The notes beneath the pieces are model-generated. The model made no database searches. It was not told where the DNA came from and saw nothing but the letters and a program-made list of their open reading frames with translations. This document shows, piece after piece, positions 17,467 to 24,325 of a stretch of 64,000 nucleotides of DNA; within the stretch, counting starts at the first letter, position 1, and each line of letters begins with the position of its first letter. The stretch comes from Thiorhodovibrio frisius (GTDB lineage Bacteria; Pseudomonadota; Gammaproteobacteria; Chromatiales; Chromatiaceae), in contig NZ_CP121471.1 of the NCBI RefSeq assembly GCF_033954835.1, positions 930,001 to 994,000 on the forward strand, given 5' to 3'. A program made the position numbers and the translations under genes.

Positions 17467-19005
17467 ATGCCAAATTCCCGCCGTCTCACCCCCGCCGAAC
17501 GCGACTTCTTCGCTCTGCTGACCGAAACCGTCTATGCCAACCCCTTCGGCAGCGACCCGGCGCGTCTGAGCCGCCTGCTCGGTCGCGACTTGCCGAGCGA
17601 TGCAATCTCCCAGGCCGATCACTATAGCGAGCTGATGCCGGCGATCGACCAGCGTTTTGCTGTTCTGCGCGAGCGCGGGCTGGAGCGCCTCGATCATTTC
17701 GCGGGCGAGGATCAGGAGCTGATGCGACTGGTGTTTCTCTTCGTCGGCTATCAGCGTCATCTGGGGCTATTTGATCAGCTGATCGAACAGCAATCCGGCG
17801 CGCCCGATCTGCGCTGGCTGCCGGAGTTGCTGGCCAGCCTGCGCGACCAGGGCTTTGAGCCTGCTGAGGTGCGGCGCTGGGTGGCGCTCTACTACCAGCT
17901 GCGTCGGGCCTATTTCTTCATTGAACGTGCCATGGTCGGGCGTAGCGCACCCATGCAGCGGTTGCGCCGTGCGCTCTGGAACAGTGTTTTCACCAGCGAT
18001 CTGCGCGGCTACACCTTGCTCCTGTGGGAGCGCATGCAGGACTTCTCCACTCTGCTGCTCGGCGAAACCGGTACCGGCAAGGGCTCTGCTGCTGCCGCCA
18101 TCGGACGCTCCGGCGCCATCCCGCTCACGGCTGACGAGCGCGGCTTTAGCCACGGACTCGATCAGACCTTCATCGCCACCAACCTGTCGGAACTCTCCGA
18201 GAGCCTGATCGAATCCGAGCTGTTCGGCCATCGCAAGGGCGCCTTCACCGGTGCGGTGGACCACCACGATGGGCTGTTCGCGCGCTGCGATGCCTGGGGC
18301 ACGCTGTTTCTTGACGAAATCGGCGATGTCTCCCTGCCGGTGCAAACCAAACTGCTGCGGGTGCTGCAAGAACGCACCTTCGCGCCCGTTGGCAGCCACC
18401 AGACCAAGCGCTTCGCCGGGCGGGTGGTGGCCGCGACCAACCGCCCGCTGAGCGAACTCACCGCAGGCCAGGGCTTCCGTCGCGATTTTTTCTATCGCCT
18501 GTCCGGCAATATCATCGAAATGCCCAGCCTGCGCGAGCGCTTGGCCGATTGCCCGGACGAGCTGAGCGAACTGGCCGGCGCCCTGCTCGGGCGCATGCTC
18601 GGCGAGTCCGCCGCCAGTCTGCACGCGCGCATCATGGAGGCCCTGGACGAATTGCCAACCGATTACCCCTGGCCTGGTAACGTGCGCGAACTCGAACAGG
18701 CGCTGCGGCGAATAATCTTAAACGGCCGCTATGTGCCTGATGCGCTGCCTGATGAAACCGGCGGATTTGCGCACCCAGACCCCTGGCTCACCGCCGCAAA
18801 AGCAGGCTCACTCGACGCCGCAGCCCTCCTGGCTGGCTACTGCAGCAGGCTCTATGATCAACTAGGCACCTTCGAGGCAGTCGCCGCAGTCACCCGGCTT
18901 GATCGGCGCACGGTGAAAAAGCATGTCGAGGGGGCTGCTACCCCAGATGCCAGCCGCCTTGACGTAATCGAGCAATCCGCGCGCCGATCATTGTCTTCAA
19001 AGTGA
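17467..19005 (+). CDS. Sigma-54-dependent transcriptional activator (enhancer-binding protein)
   Basis: This 512-aa protein has an uncharacterised N-terminal domain (about 1-185), an AAA+ domain and a C-terminal Fis-type helix-turn-helix (AVTRLDRRTVKKHVEGA, about 475-492). Walker A GETGTGKGS is near 199 and the sigma-54-contacting loop GAFTGA is at 258-263. Walker B LFLDEIGD is near 280, and YPWPGNVRELEQALRR near 400 is typical. The N-terminus is neither a receiver nor a recognised ligand domain. It probably activates the sigma-54 promoter at 3562, since its own broken start follows that operon at 5855. No strong ribosome site precedes the ATG at 17467. Confidence 0.9.
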   Translation: MPNSRRLTPAERDFFALLTETVYANPFGSDPARLSRLLGRDLPSDAISQADHYSELMPAIDQRFAVLRERGLERLDHFAGEDQELMRLVFLFVGYQRHLGLFDQLIEQQSGAPDLRWLPELLASLRDQGFEPAEVRRWVALYYQLRRAYFFIERAMVGRSAPMQRLRRALWNSVFTSDLRGYTLLLWERMQDFSTLLLGETGTGKGSAAAAIGRSGAIPLTADERGFSHGLDQTFIATNLSELSESLIESELFGHRKGAFTGAVDHHDGLFARCDAWGTLFLDEIGDVSLPVQTKLLRVLQERTFAPVGSHQTKRFAGRVVAATNRPLSELTAGQGFRRDFFYRLSGNIIEMPSLRERLADCPDELSELAGALLGRMLGESAASLHARIMEALDELPTDYPWPGNVRELEQALRRIILNGRYVPDALPDETGGFAHPDPWLTAAKAGSLDAAALLAGYCSRLYDQLGTFEAVAAVTRLDRRTVKKHVEGAATPDASRLDVIEQSARRSLSSK

Positions 19006-19022
19006 TTTCATAATCGTGAAAT

Positions 19023-19037
19023 GATATCAGTGATATC
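19023..19037. promoter_or_regulatory. Dyad GATATCA-N-TGATATC, candidate toxin-antitoxin operator
   Basis: A perfect 7-bp-arm palindrome lies 20 bp before the antitoxin start. FitA/VapB ribbon-helix-helix antitoxins bind short palindromes overlapping their own promoters, so this is a likely autoregulatory site. Confidence 0.6.
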
Positions 19038-19057
19038 CAAACAAGAAGGGAAGCATC

Positions 19058-19315
19058 ATGGCCAGTGTGACGGTTAGAAACTTACCTGATGAGGTGCATC
19101 GCGCGTTACGAGTTCGCGCCGCCCATAACGGCCATAGCACCGAAGCGGAAATTCGTGAGATTCTCAAGGCAGCTGCCCAGCCGCCTGAGCGCGTCAAGCT
19201 TGGCTCTTTGCTGGCCTCCATAACCCATGACGCCGGCGCACTCACCGATGCCGAGGCGGAACATTTCGACCGGATTCGCGATAAAACGCCAAGCGAGCCA
19301 TTGGTGGTTGAATGA
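19058..19315 (+). CDS. FitA-like ribbon-helix-helix antitoxin
   Basis: This 85-aa protein begins MASVTVRNLPDEVHRALRVR, the FitA-type DNA-binding strand and helix, followed by AAHNGHSTEAEIREILKAA. The C-terminus (about 50-85) would wrap the toxin. The ribosome site AAGGGA lies 7 nt upstream. It overlaps the PIN toxin gene by 4 bp (ATGA). It should neutralise that toxin and repress the operon through the palindrome upstream. Confidence 0.9.
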   Translation: MASVTVRNLPDEVHRALRVRAAHNGHSTEAEIREILKAAAQPPERVKLGSLLASITHDAGALTDAEAEHFDRIRDKTPSEPLVVE

Positions 19316-19737
19316 TCCTGCTCGACACCAATGTGGTTTCTGAACCCTGGAAGAAACAACCGGATCCCAGGATACTGGCTTGGCTGGATGCCCAAGTCAT
19401 TGAAACCCTCTACCTATCCGTTGTCACTGTGGCAGAGTTGCGCTATGGCATCGCGACCATGCCGGAAGGAAAGCGCCGAACGATCTACCGAAAACGCTTA
19501 GAACATGAAGTTTTGCCTCACTTTACAGACCGCGTTCTCGCTTTCGATGTGGCCATTTCAGAAACATACGCCGAGTTGACGGCGCGGGCCAGAACAAGGG
19601 GCAAGGCGATTGGCCTGGCCGACGGCTACATCGCCGCCACCGCCGCGTCACACAAAATGCGCGTGGCGACGCGGGACATCGGCCCTTTCGAGGACGGTGG
19701 GGTTGATGTCATTAACCCTTGGAGAGCCTCGCTGTAG
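19312..19737 (+). CDS. PIN-domain toxin, FitB/VapC type
   Basis: This 141-aa protein has the PIN acidic residues in order: ILLDTNVVSE (Asp 5), VAELRYGI (Glu near 43), GLADGYIAATA (Asp near 104) and ATRDIGPFE (Asp near 121). PIN toxins are Mg2+-dependent RNases that cut RNA when released from their antitoxin. It is translationally coupled to the upstream antitoxin. All catalytic residues appear present, so the pair may be functional. Confidence 0.92.
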   Translation: MILLDTNVVSEPWKKQPDPRILAWLDAQVIETLYLSVVTVAELRYGIATMPEGKRRTIYRKRLEHEVLPHFTDRVLAFDVAISETYAELTARARTRGKAIGLADGYIAATAASHKMRVATRDIGPFEDGGVDVINPWRASL

Positions 19738-19786
19738 AGAGTTTGTGGGCGTAGCGGTGACCGCGCGAGCTGTCGCCGCCAATCTG

Positions 19787-19897
19787 CTAAAGTTCCTTGT
19801 CGAGCAACTCCGGGAAGAAGCGCTCCAAGGCTTCTTTCCAGGGGCTGTCGTCGTCGCTCTTGGCGGCGGTGTCTGAGGGGTCGGGATCGGCTGACAT
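19787..19897 (-). pseudogene. 36-codon remnant of a Rpn/DUF4351-like family gene
   Basis: The frame from the ATG at 19897 ends at a TAG at 19787. SPWKEALERFFPELLDKEL looks like a family N-terminus (W-K-x-A-L-E-R-F-F-P) joined directly to a later segment (LDKEL), as after an internal deletion. Those families comprise PD-(D/E)XK-like recombination and transposase-associated proteins. The identification rests on a short stretch and is tentative. Confidence 0.4.
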
Positions 19898-19973
19898 GGG
19901 GTGAAGTGTAGCCGATTCGGTGGCATGGCTGGGAGAATGGGCGCAGGCAGCGCGTCACGCCAATCCGAACGCG

Positions 19974-20001
19974 AAAAAGCCCCGCCCCGAGGGAGCGGGG
20001 G
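19974..20001 (-). terminator. Rho-independent terminator for the minus-strand DUF4124 gene
   Basis: On the minus strand CCCCGC...GCGGGGC folds into a GC-rich stem followed by TTTTT. It lies about 140 bp after the stop at 20143. Confidence 0.7.
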
Positions 20002-20142
20002 TGAAATGGGTGGCTCGCCTGACTCGTTTGATTCGACCCGTTTGATTCGTTAGAACTGAGCCCTTTTCTTGAGGTTCATCATGTTTCCGTGAGAAACCAG
20101 CGAAACAATTCGACCCAGGTACTTTTTATTCCCTTTTTATTC

Positions 20143-21033
20143 CTATGGACGGTACCCTGGTGGCGATTTAGAAGGCGGTGACGGTCGAACTTTATGTGGA
20201 GGGATATGCGTAATTATCCCCCTCCATCTACTTTCTTCTCGCGTCTTATCTTTTTTAGGTTTAGGCTTAGGTTTAGGTTTAGGTTTAGGTTTAGGTTTAG
20301 GTTTAGGTTTAGGTCTATAATCTCTGAACCATATAATTATTCCAATAAAGCCCGGAAGTAAAACGGACGGAAAATGTATAGCAAGAAAAGTAATAGTAAT
20401 AAATATAGCCGCCAGGCCCCAGATAGGCAAGCCCTGTCTTAATAGGAAAGTGGAAATCTTGAATAACCCAAACGCCAGAACCATCAATACAAGGGCGGCA
20501 GTGAGTAAAATTACAAGACGCGTCTCCTCTTTCGCTGGTGCGCTGCTAACGTTGCTAAGCTGGCTTGAAAGCTCCTCCAGTCTTTCTTCGAGCTCGGCGA
20601 TGTTGTCATTAGTGGACTGCTCCGGGCTCGGGCCAGCTTCGGCTATGGTTTGATCCGGTTTGCGCGCTTCTGCAGGCTTGATTTGCTGGGTTTTCGATTC
20701 CTGGACATTAGTATCCAACGCCTCGGTCGCAGCCTCACAAGGTGTTATCGCGAATTCCGTGCGGCCATAGTCATCTTTGCATTTGTAAAGGGATTGATCG
20801 GCAGCTGGGACTTCGGGCACGCAGGGTTTCTCTGAGAAGAGAGTGAGGCCGTTGCCGTCTTCGCATTTATAGACGGTCTGGTTGCCAATAATTGAAATTG
20901 CGTCATCCCTGTCGCAAGGGAACTCTGAGAAGAGCGGAATACCGTTTTCGTCTTCGCAAATGTTGATAGTTTGGCCGGCAACTGGCGATATCGCAGCGAG
21001 AACTATCAGTATAGCCAACGTGGTATTGTACAT
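20143..21033 (-). CDS. Secreted or membrane protein with three DUF4124-like repeats and a Pro-Lys tract
   Basis: I chose the ATG at 21033 because it begins a signal peptide (MYNTTLAILIVLAAISPVAG); a longer frame to 21162 would run into an hsdR remnant. The 296-aa product has three repeats of about 40 residues with the pattern YKCEDGNGLTLFSEKPC, each with two cysteines, like the periplasmic DUF4124 domain. A Glu/Gln-rich linker with a short coiled coil, two or three hydrophobic segments (about 175-240) and a ten-unit Pro-Lys repeat before a basic tail follow. The function is unknown; a membrane-anchored protein with a periplasmic repeat region is the likeliest reading. Confidence 0.7.
   Translation of the reverse strand: MYNTTLAILIVLAAISPVAGQTINICEDENGIPLFSEFPCDRDDAISIIGNQTVYKCEDGNGLTLFSEKPCVPEVPAADQSLYKCKDDYGRTEFAITPCEAATEALDTNVQESKTQQIKPAEARKPDQTIAEAGPSPEQSTNDNIAELEERLEELSSQLSNVSSAPAKEETRLVILLTAALVLMVLAFGLFKISTFLLRQGLPIWGLAAIFITITFLAIHFPSVLLPGFIGIIIWFRDYRPKPKPKPKPKPKPKPKPKPKKDKTREESRWRGIITHIPPHKVRPSPPSKSPPGYRP
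20255..20314 (+). repeat. Hexanucleotide tandem repeat (TTAGGT, 10 units)
   Basis: Ten consecutive TTAGGT units (one reads TTAGGC). On the minus strand they encode Pro-Lys dipeptides in the DUF4124 protein. Unit loss or gain stays in frame, so tract length can vary without disrupting the gene. Confidence 0.95.
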
Positions 21034-21137
21034 TGAGCTCGCTGACAAAAGGCCAACTGGAAAAATGGGGCCAGCTTTGTCGCTACGTTTAGGGTCTTGG
21101 CCGCCCAAGAACCGATGGAGTCGGTTTGGTTTCACAC

Positions 21138-21183
21138 TCACCGCACCCACCCTGCCGACCAAACCTCTGCCTGGGCCAACACC
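21138..21183 (-). pseudogene. Third remnant of the hsdR 3' terminus
   Basis: On the minus strand the last codons read [14 protein letters not shown] and stop at 21138, matching the C-termini of the intact hsdR (24326) and of the fragment at 22088. Homology ends at 21183, where a direct repeat of CGATTTATGGGGCCAG begins. Confidence 0.8.
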
Positions 21184-21202
21184 GATTTATGGGGCCAGCG
21201 AT

Positions 21203-21460
21203 TTATGGGGCCAGGGTCGGTTTGTTTTTGATCAGGGGTGGTTTGTTTTTAAGGTCAAGCTGCAAAAGATCCGGGACTTGGTCAATTTTGTCCTTCTCGA
21301 TAGCCACTCTGGGAGCCGCTGCAACGACGCGCCGGCCATTCCGTCCCTGTTTACGGCGGGCGTCGTCACAGATAGCGTGTAGGTCTTGATTGAACCGCTC
21401 GGCATATTCGCGGCGAATTGCGTGGAGTTCGTTAAGGATTGAGTTGGTTGCCATCTTCAT
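21203..21460 (-). CDS. Small partner protein of a PIN toxin, copy 1 (putative antitoxin)
   Basis: The ATG at 21460 overlaps the toxin stop (ATGA), giving 85 aa that begin MKMATNSILNELHAIRREYA and continue FNQDLHAICDDARRKQGRNG. It is charged and helical at the N-terminus, with a basic middle. Antitoxin function is inferred from coupling to the PIN gene; the gene order toxin then partner is reversed relative to most VapBC pairs. It has a near-identical second copy at 23581. Confidence 0.65.
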   Translation of the reverse strand: MKMATNSILNELHAIRREYAERFNQDLHAICDDARRKQGRNGRRVVAAAPRVAIEKDKIDQVPDLLQLDLKNKPPLIKNKPTLAP

Positions 21461-21927
21461 GCCTCCAGTAACTCGAGGGGCGTGCAAATGATTGGTGATT
21501 CGTAGCCGAATGCCTGTATCGTCAAGCTAATCGGGTGACGAAGAGAGGGATTTGCGATATGGGTGCAGTTCCATGTGAGCAGGTAGTCCATCCCGCCAAT
21601 GGCTGCGATGGCGATATGCAAGGCATCAAGCTTGGCGGTGGGCGGCAAGGCGGCTTGGCTTAGCAGTGTCTCGGCAATGCGGTCGACCGCTTCGGTGATC
21701 TCAAGCTCTGGAATTCCGTCGAGAACATTCAAGCGTTGCTGAGCCGCACCCGGATCACCAGCCGCCGCTTCCTGCAGCACGAACTGGGAGACAAAGAGTT
21801 CAAAATCGTCCCGGCGATCCCACCATTCTCGCGTTGTCTCCTGGTTGCCTGCCACGACGATGTCACGGCTGGCTCGAGCTGTGAGATAGCTGATGACGGA
21901 CGTTTCGACGTAAACCTTGGGTTTCAT
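21457..21927 (-). CDS. PIN-domain protein (toxin type)
   Basis: This 156-aa protein begins MKPKVYVETSVISYLTARAS, a PIN N-terminus in which Glu replaces the first Asp (YVETSVISYL, common in this subgroup). KLDALHIAIA and DYLLTWNCTHIAN supply the later acidic and polar residues. It is probably an RNase of a toxin-antitoxin pair, coupled by a 4-bp overlap to the small protein downstream. A second copy at 23835 carries a 140-bp deletion, so this is the only complete one. Confidence 0.8.
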   Translation of the reverse strand: MKPKVYVETSVISYLTARASRDIVVAGNQETTREWWDRRDDFELFVSQFVLQEAAAGDPGAAQQRLNVLDGIPELEITEAVDRIAETLLSQAALPPTAKLDALHIAIAAIGGMDYLLTWNCTHIANPSLRHPISLTIQAFGYESPIICTPLELLEA

Positions 21928-22087
21928 GTGTCAGATTGTGATGATGGAGCTAGCACAAAACGCTGACCTTCGGACCGGCTTCGACGGGATTGCTGGCTTT
22001 CATATCCGTGGATTTTGAGTTTATGACTATTACCGCTATCCGACAAGTTGTGCCTGGAACGGCGCTGCGGGTTGGAGTGTTTCTGCG

Positions 22088-22477
22088 TCACCGCACCCAC
22101 TCCGCCGACCAGACCTCGGCCTGGGCCAACACCGTCTGCAACGCTGCCGCCTGCAAGTCCGGCGGATAGCCGTACTTGCGCAGAATGCGCTTAACATGCT
22201 TGCGAATATTCGCCCGCGCGCTCTCCCGATGTGCCCAATCGACGGTGATGTTGCTCTGGAGCTTGACCAGCAGTTCATGGGCAATGACCTTGAGTTCATC
22301 GCTGCCCATGACCTCGACGGCGCTTTCGTTCACGGCCAGGGCGTCGTAGAAGGCCAGTTCGTCCGGGCTGAGTCCTTCCTGCTCGCCTCGGGCTTGAGCG
22401 GCGCGCAGGTCTTTGGCCATGTCGATCAGTTCTTGCAGAACCTCGACGGTGCTGATGGCGTTGGTGTGGTAGAGCAT
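22088..22477 (-). pseudogene. C-terminal fragment of a second hsdR gene
   Basis: 129 codons match the C-terminal (DUF3387-type) region of the intact HsdR at 24326, with frequent conservative differences (for example LVKLQSN for LIKLQGN). Upstream of 22477 the homology stops, and the ATG there is incidental. It cannot work as a restriction subunit. The divergence suggests it came from a related allele or an old duplication. Confidence 0.9.
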
Positions 22478-22559
22478 TAGGGTCCAGGCTCGAATTAATT
22501 TTCCAGCCCCTCCTTTGAGACCCTAACCCCACGGGCAAGGACGCCCAAACCCATTCCAA

Positions 22560-22591
22560 CCCCGCTCCCGTTCATTCGGGGCGGGGTTTTT
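22560..22591 (+). terminator. Rho-independent terminator-like hairpin
   Basis: CCCCGC and GCGGGG form a stem around a loop of about 15 nt, followed by TTTTT on the plus strand. No plus-strand gene precedes it closely, so it may be a leftover of rearrangement or belong to an unannotated transcript. Confidence 0.6.
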
Positions 22592-22727
22592 CGTGTTTGG
22601 CTGGCATTTTCTGGAATGTTCTCAGTCAACCCCTTCAACCCCACCTTGCGCCGATGCCAGCCAAACCCCATCCCCAAACCCCATGTCAATTCTCCCCTTG
22701 TTGCGGCGAATCGGCTAGACTCGCGGC

Positions 22728-23570
22728 ATGGACAGTGACACTCCCATACTGTCAGAGAAAGACCCGCTGCGCCTGTGGCACCGGGCCTTCGGCATCGCGC
22801 TGATGGATGTCTTTGCCGAGGCGCCCTGGGCGGTTGAGCTGGAACTGGAAATGGCGTTGAAAAGCCAACTGCTTGATGTCGCCATCATCGAAGCGGCGGG
22901 GCAGGGCGAGCCGCGCCAGAGCGAGCCCGAATTGCCCGATGGCCTGGAGAACCTGCGCGCGCACAACCTGCTGACGTACAAATCCCATCACGAAGCGCTC
23001 ACCGCCTGGGTGCTTGACGAACTAACCGGGCACTACGTCAACTATCGCAAGCAGCAGGTTGCGAGCGATGGCAAGCGCCACCCGCCCGACGCCTTTGGCC
23101 TGTATGCGGTGGCTGCACGCTACCCCGTGCAGCTCACGCGCGCGCATCCGTTACAATCCACCAATTGGGACGGCGTCTATGATCTCCCCTGGGGCGGTCA
23201 TCTGATGCGAGTGATCGTGCTCAACCGCATTGAGCTACATCCGCGCAACGCCGCCTGGGAACTCTTCGCCAGCGAACAAGATCGCATCTGCCAAGGGCTG
23301 GCGCACTACCGAGCACGCCACCCAGAGCCGAGCGAGGAGGGCCACTGGGAATTGCTCGAACACCTGTATCGACTCTACCGACGCGAGGAGCCTGAAATGG
23401 CCTACACCATGGAACAATTTCTGCGCGAGACCCACGAGATGGTCATCGACGAGGCGGTGCGCAGCGATCCCGAAGCGATTCTCAAGCGGTTTGATCCCGA
23501 GGATCGGCTCAAGGGGCTTGATCCAGCTACCATCGAAGCCTGGCTGGCCAAACAGCGCCGCGATCACTGA
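22728..23570 (+). CDS. Conserved-looking 280-aa protein of unknown function (possible PD-(D/E)XK-like)
   Basis: A soluble acidic protein with no signal or membrane segment. LDVAIIEAA near 49 and LPDGLENLRAHNLLTYKSHH (about 69-88) resemble the D...E-x-K arrangement of PD-(D/E)XK nuclease-like families of the Rpn/DUF4351 kind, with a further conserved-looking HYVNYRKQQV. This is pattern-based and not secure. The helical C-terminus ends with a stretch typical of these families (EAILKRFDPEDRLKGLDPAT). It stands alone on the plus strand between the two copies of the toxin/hsdR-end module. The ATG at 22728 has no strong ribosome site. Confidence 0.6.
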   Translation: MDSDTPILSEKDPLRLWHRAFGIALMDVFAEAPWAVELELEMALKSQLLDVAIIEAAGQGEPRQSEPELPDGLENLRAHNLLTYKSHHEALTAWVLDELTGHYVNYRKQQVASDGKRHPPDAFGLYAVAARYPVQLTRAHPLQSTNWDGVYDLPWGGHLMRVIVLNRIELHPRNAAWELFASEQDRICQGLAHYRARHPEPSEEGHWELLEHLYRLYRREEPEMAYTMEQFLRETHEMVIDEAVRSDPEAILKRFDPEDRLKGLDPATIEAWLAKQRRDH

Positions 23571-23580
23571 GGAATTCGAT

Positions 23581-23838
23581 TTATGGGGCCAGGGTCGGTT
23601 TATTTTTGATCAGGGGTGATTTGTTTTTAAGGTCAAGCTGCAAAAGATCCGGGACTTGGTCAATTTTGTCCTTCTCGATAGCCACTCTGGGAGCCGCTGC
23701 AACGACGCGCCGGCCATTCCGTCCCTGTTTACGGCGGGCGTCGTCACAGATAGCGTGTAGGTCTTGATTGAACCGCTCGGCATATTCGCGGCGAATTGCG
23801 TGGAGTTCGTTAAGGATTGAGTTGGTTGCCATCTTCAT
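23581..23838 (-). CDS. Small partner protein of a PIN toxin, copy 2 (putative antitoxin)
   Basis: 85 aa, differing from the copy at 21203 only near the C-terminus (KSPLI for KPPLI). The ATG at 23838 overlaps the stop of the broken PIN gene. With its toxin destroyed it could still neutralise the intact copy 2.4 kb away if it is an antitoxin. Confidence 0.6.
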   Translation of the reverse strand: MKMATNSILNELHAIRREYAERFNQDLHAICDDARRKQGRNGRRVVAAAPRVAIEKDKIDQVPDLLQLDLKNKSPLIKNKPTLAP

Positions 23839-24166
23839 GCCTCCAGTAACTCGAGGGGCGTGCAAATGATTGGTGATTCGTAGCCGAATGCCTGTATCGT
23901 CAAGCTAATCGGGTGACGAAGAGAGGGATTTGCGATATGGGTGCAGTTCCATGTGAGCAGGTAGTCCATCCCGCCAATGGCTGCGATGGCGATATGCAAG
24001 GCATCAAGCTTGGCGGTGGGCGGCAAGGCGGCTTGGCTTAGCAGTGTCTCGGCAATGCGGTCGACCGCTTCGGTGATCTCAAGCTCTGGAATTGCGTCGA
24101 GAACATTCAAGCGTTGCTGAGCCGCACCCGGATCACCAGTCGCCGCTTCCTGCAGTGGGTTTCATG
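23835..24166 (-). pseudogene. PIN toxin copy 2, inactivated by a 140-bp deletion
   Basis: The start (ATG at 24166, MKP) joins directly to a point 140 bp further in. The deletion is out of frame and meets a stop after ten codons. The remaining 3' part (NVLDAIPELEITEAVDRI to the end) matches the complete toxin. The catalytic N-terminus is lost. The join falls at a CTGCAG/TGGG boundary. Confidence 0.9.
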
Positions 24167-24325
24167 TGTCAGATTGTGATGATGGAGCTCACACAAAACG
24201 CTGACCTTCGGACCGGCTTCGACGGGATTGCTGGCTTTCATATCCGTGGATTTTGAGTTTATGACTATTACCGCTATCCGACAAGTTGTGCCTGGAACGG
24301 CGCTGCGGGTTGGAGTGTTTCTGCG

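Larger units (their letters stand above)
16803..17535 (+). repeat. Right copy of the long direct repeat flanking the accessory block
   Basis: Matches 5365-5920 apart from the inserted element at 16925-17099 with its TTGAT duplication, a 6-bp deletion and scattered substitutions. Homology to the left copy ends at 17535 only because the left copy is cut off by its own element. Confidence 0.9.
21202..22472. repeat. Duplicated toxin/hsdR-end module, copy 1
   Basis: The module contains the partner protein, PIN toxin, a spacer and the last 129 codons of hsdR. It matches 23578-24710 closely over the toxin part and spacer, and at roughly 90% in the hsdR part. Copy 1 keeps the complete toxin but a truncated hsdR. 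Confidence 0.9.

Noticed and set aside
20255-20314. CRISPR or telomere
   Set aside because: The hexamer tract has no spacers and lies inside a coding frame, so it is a coding microsatellite.
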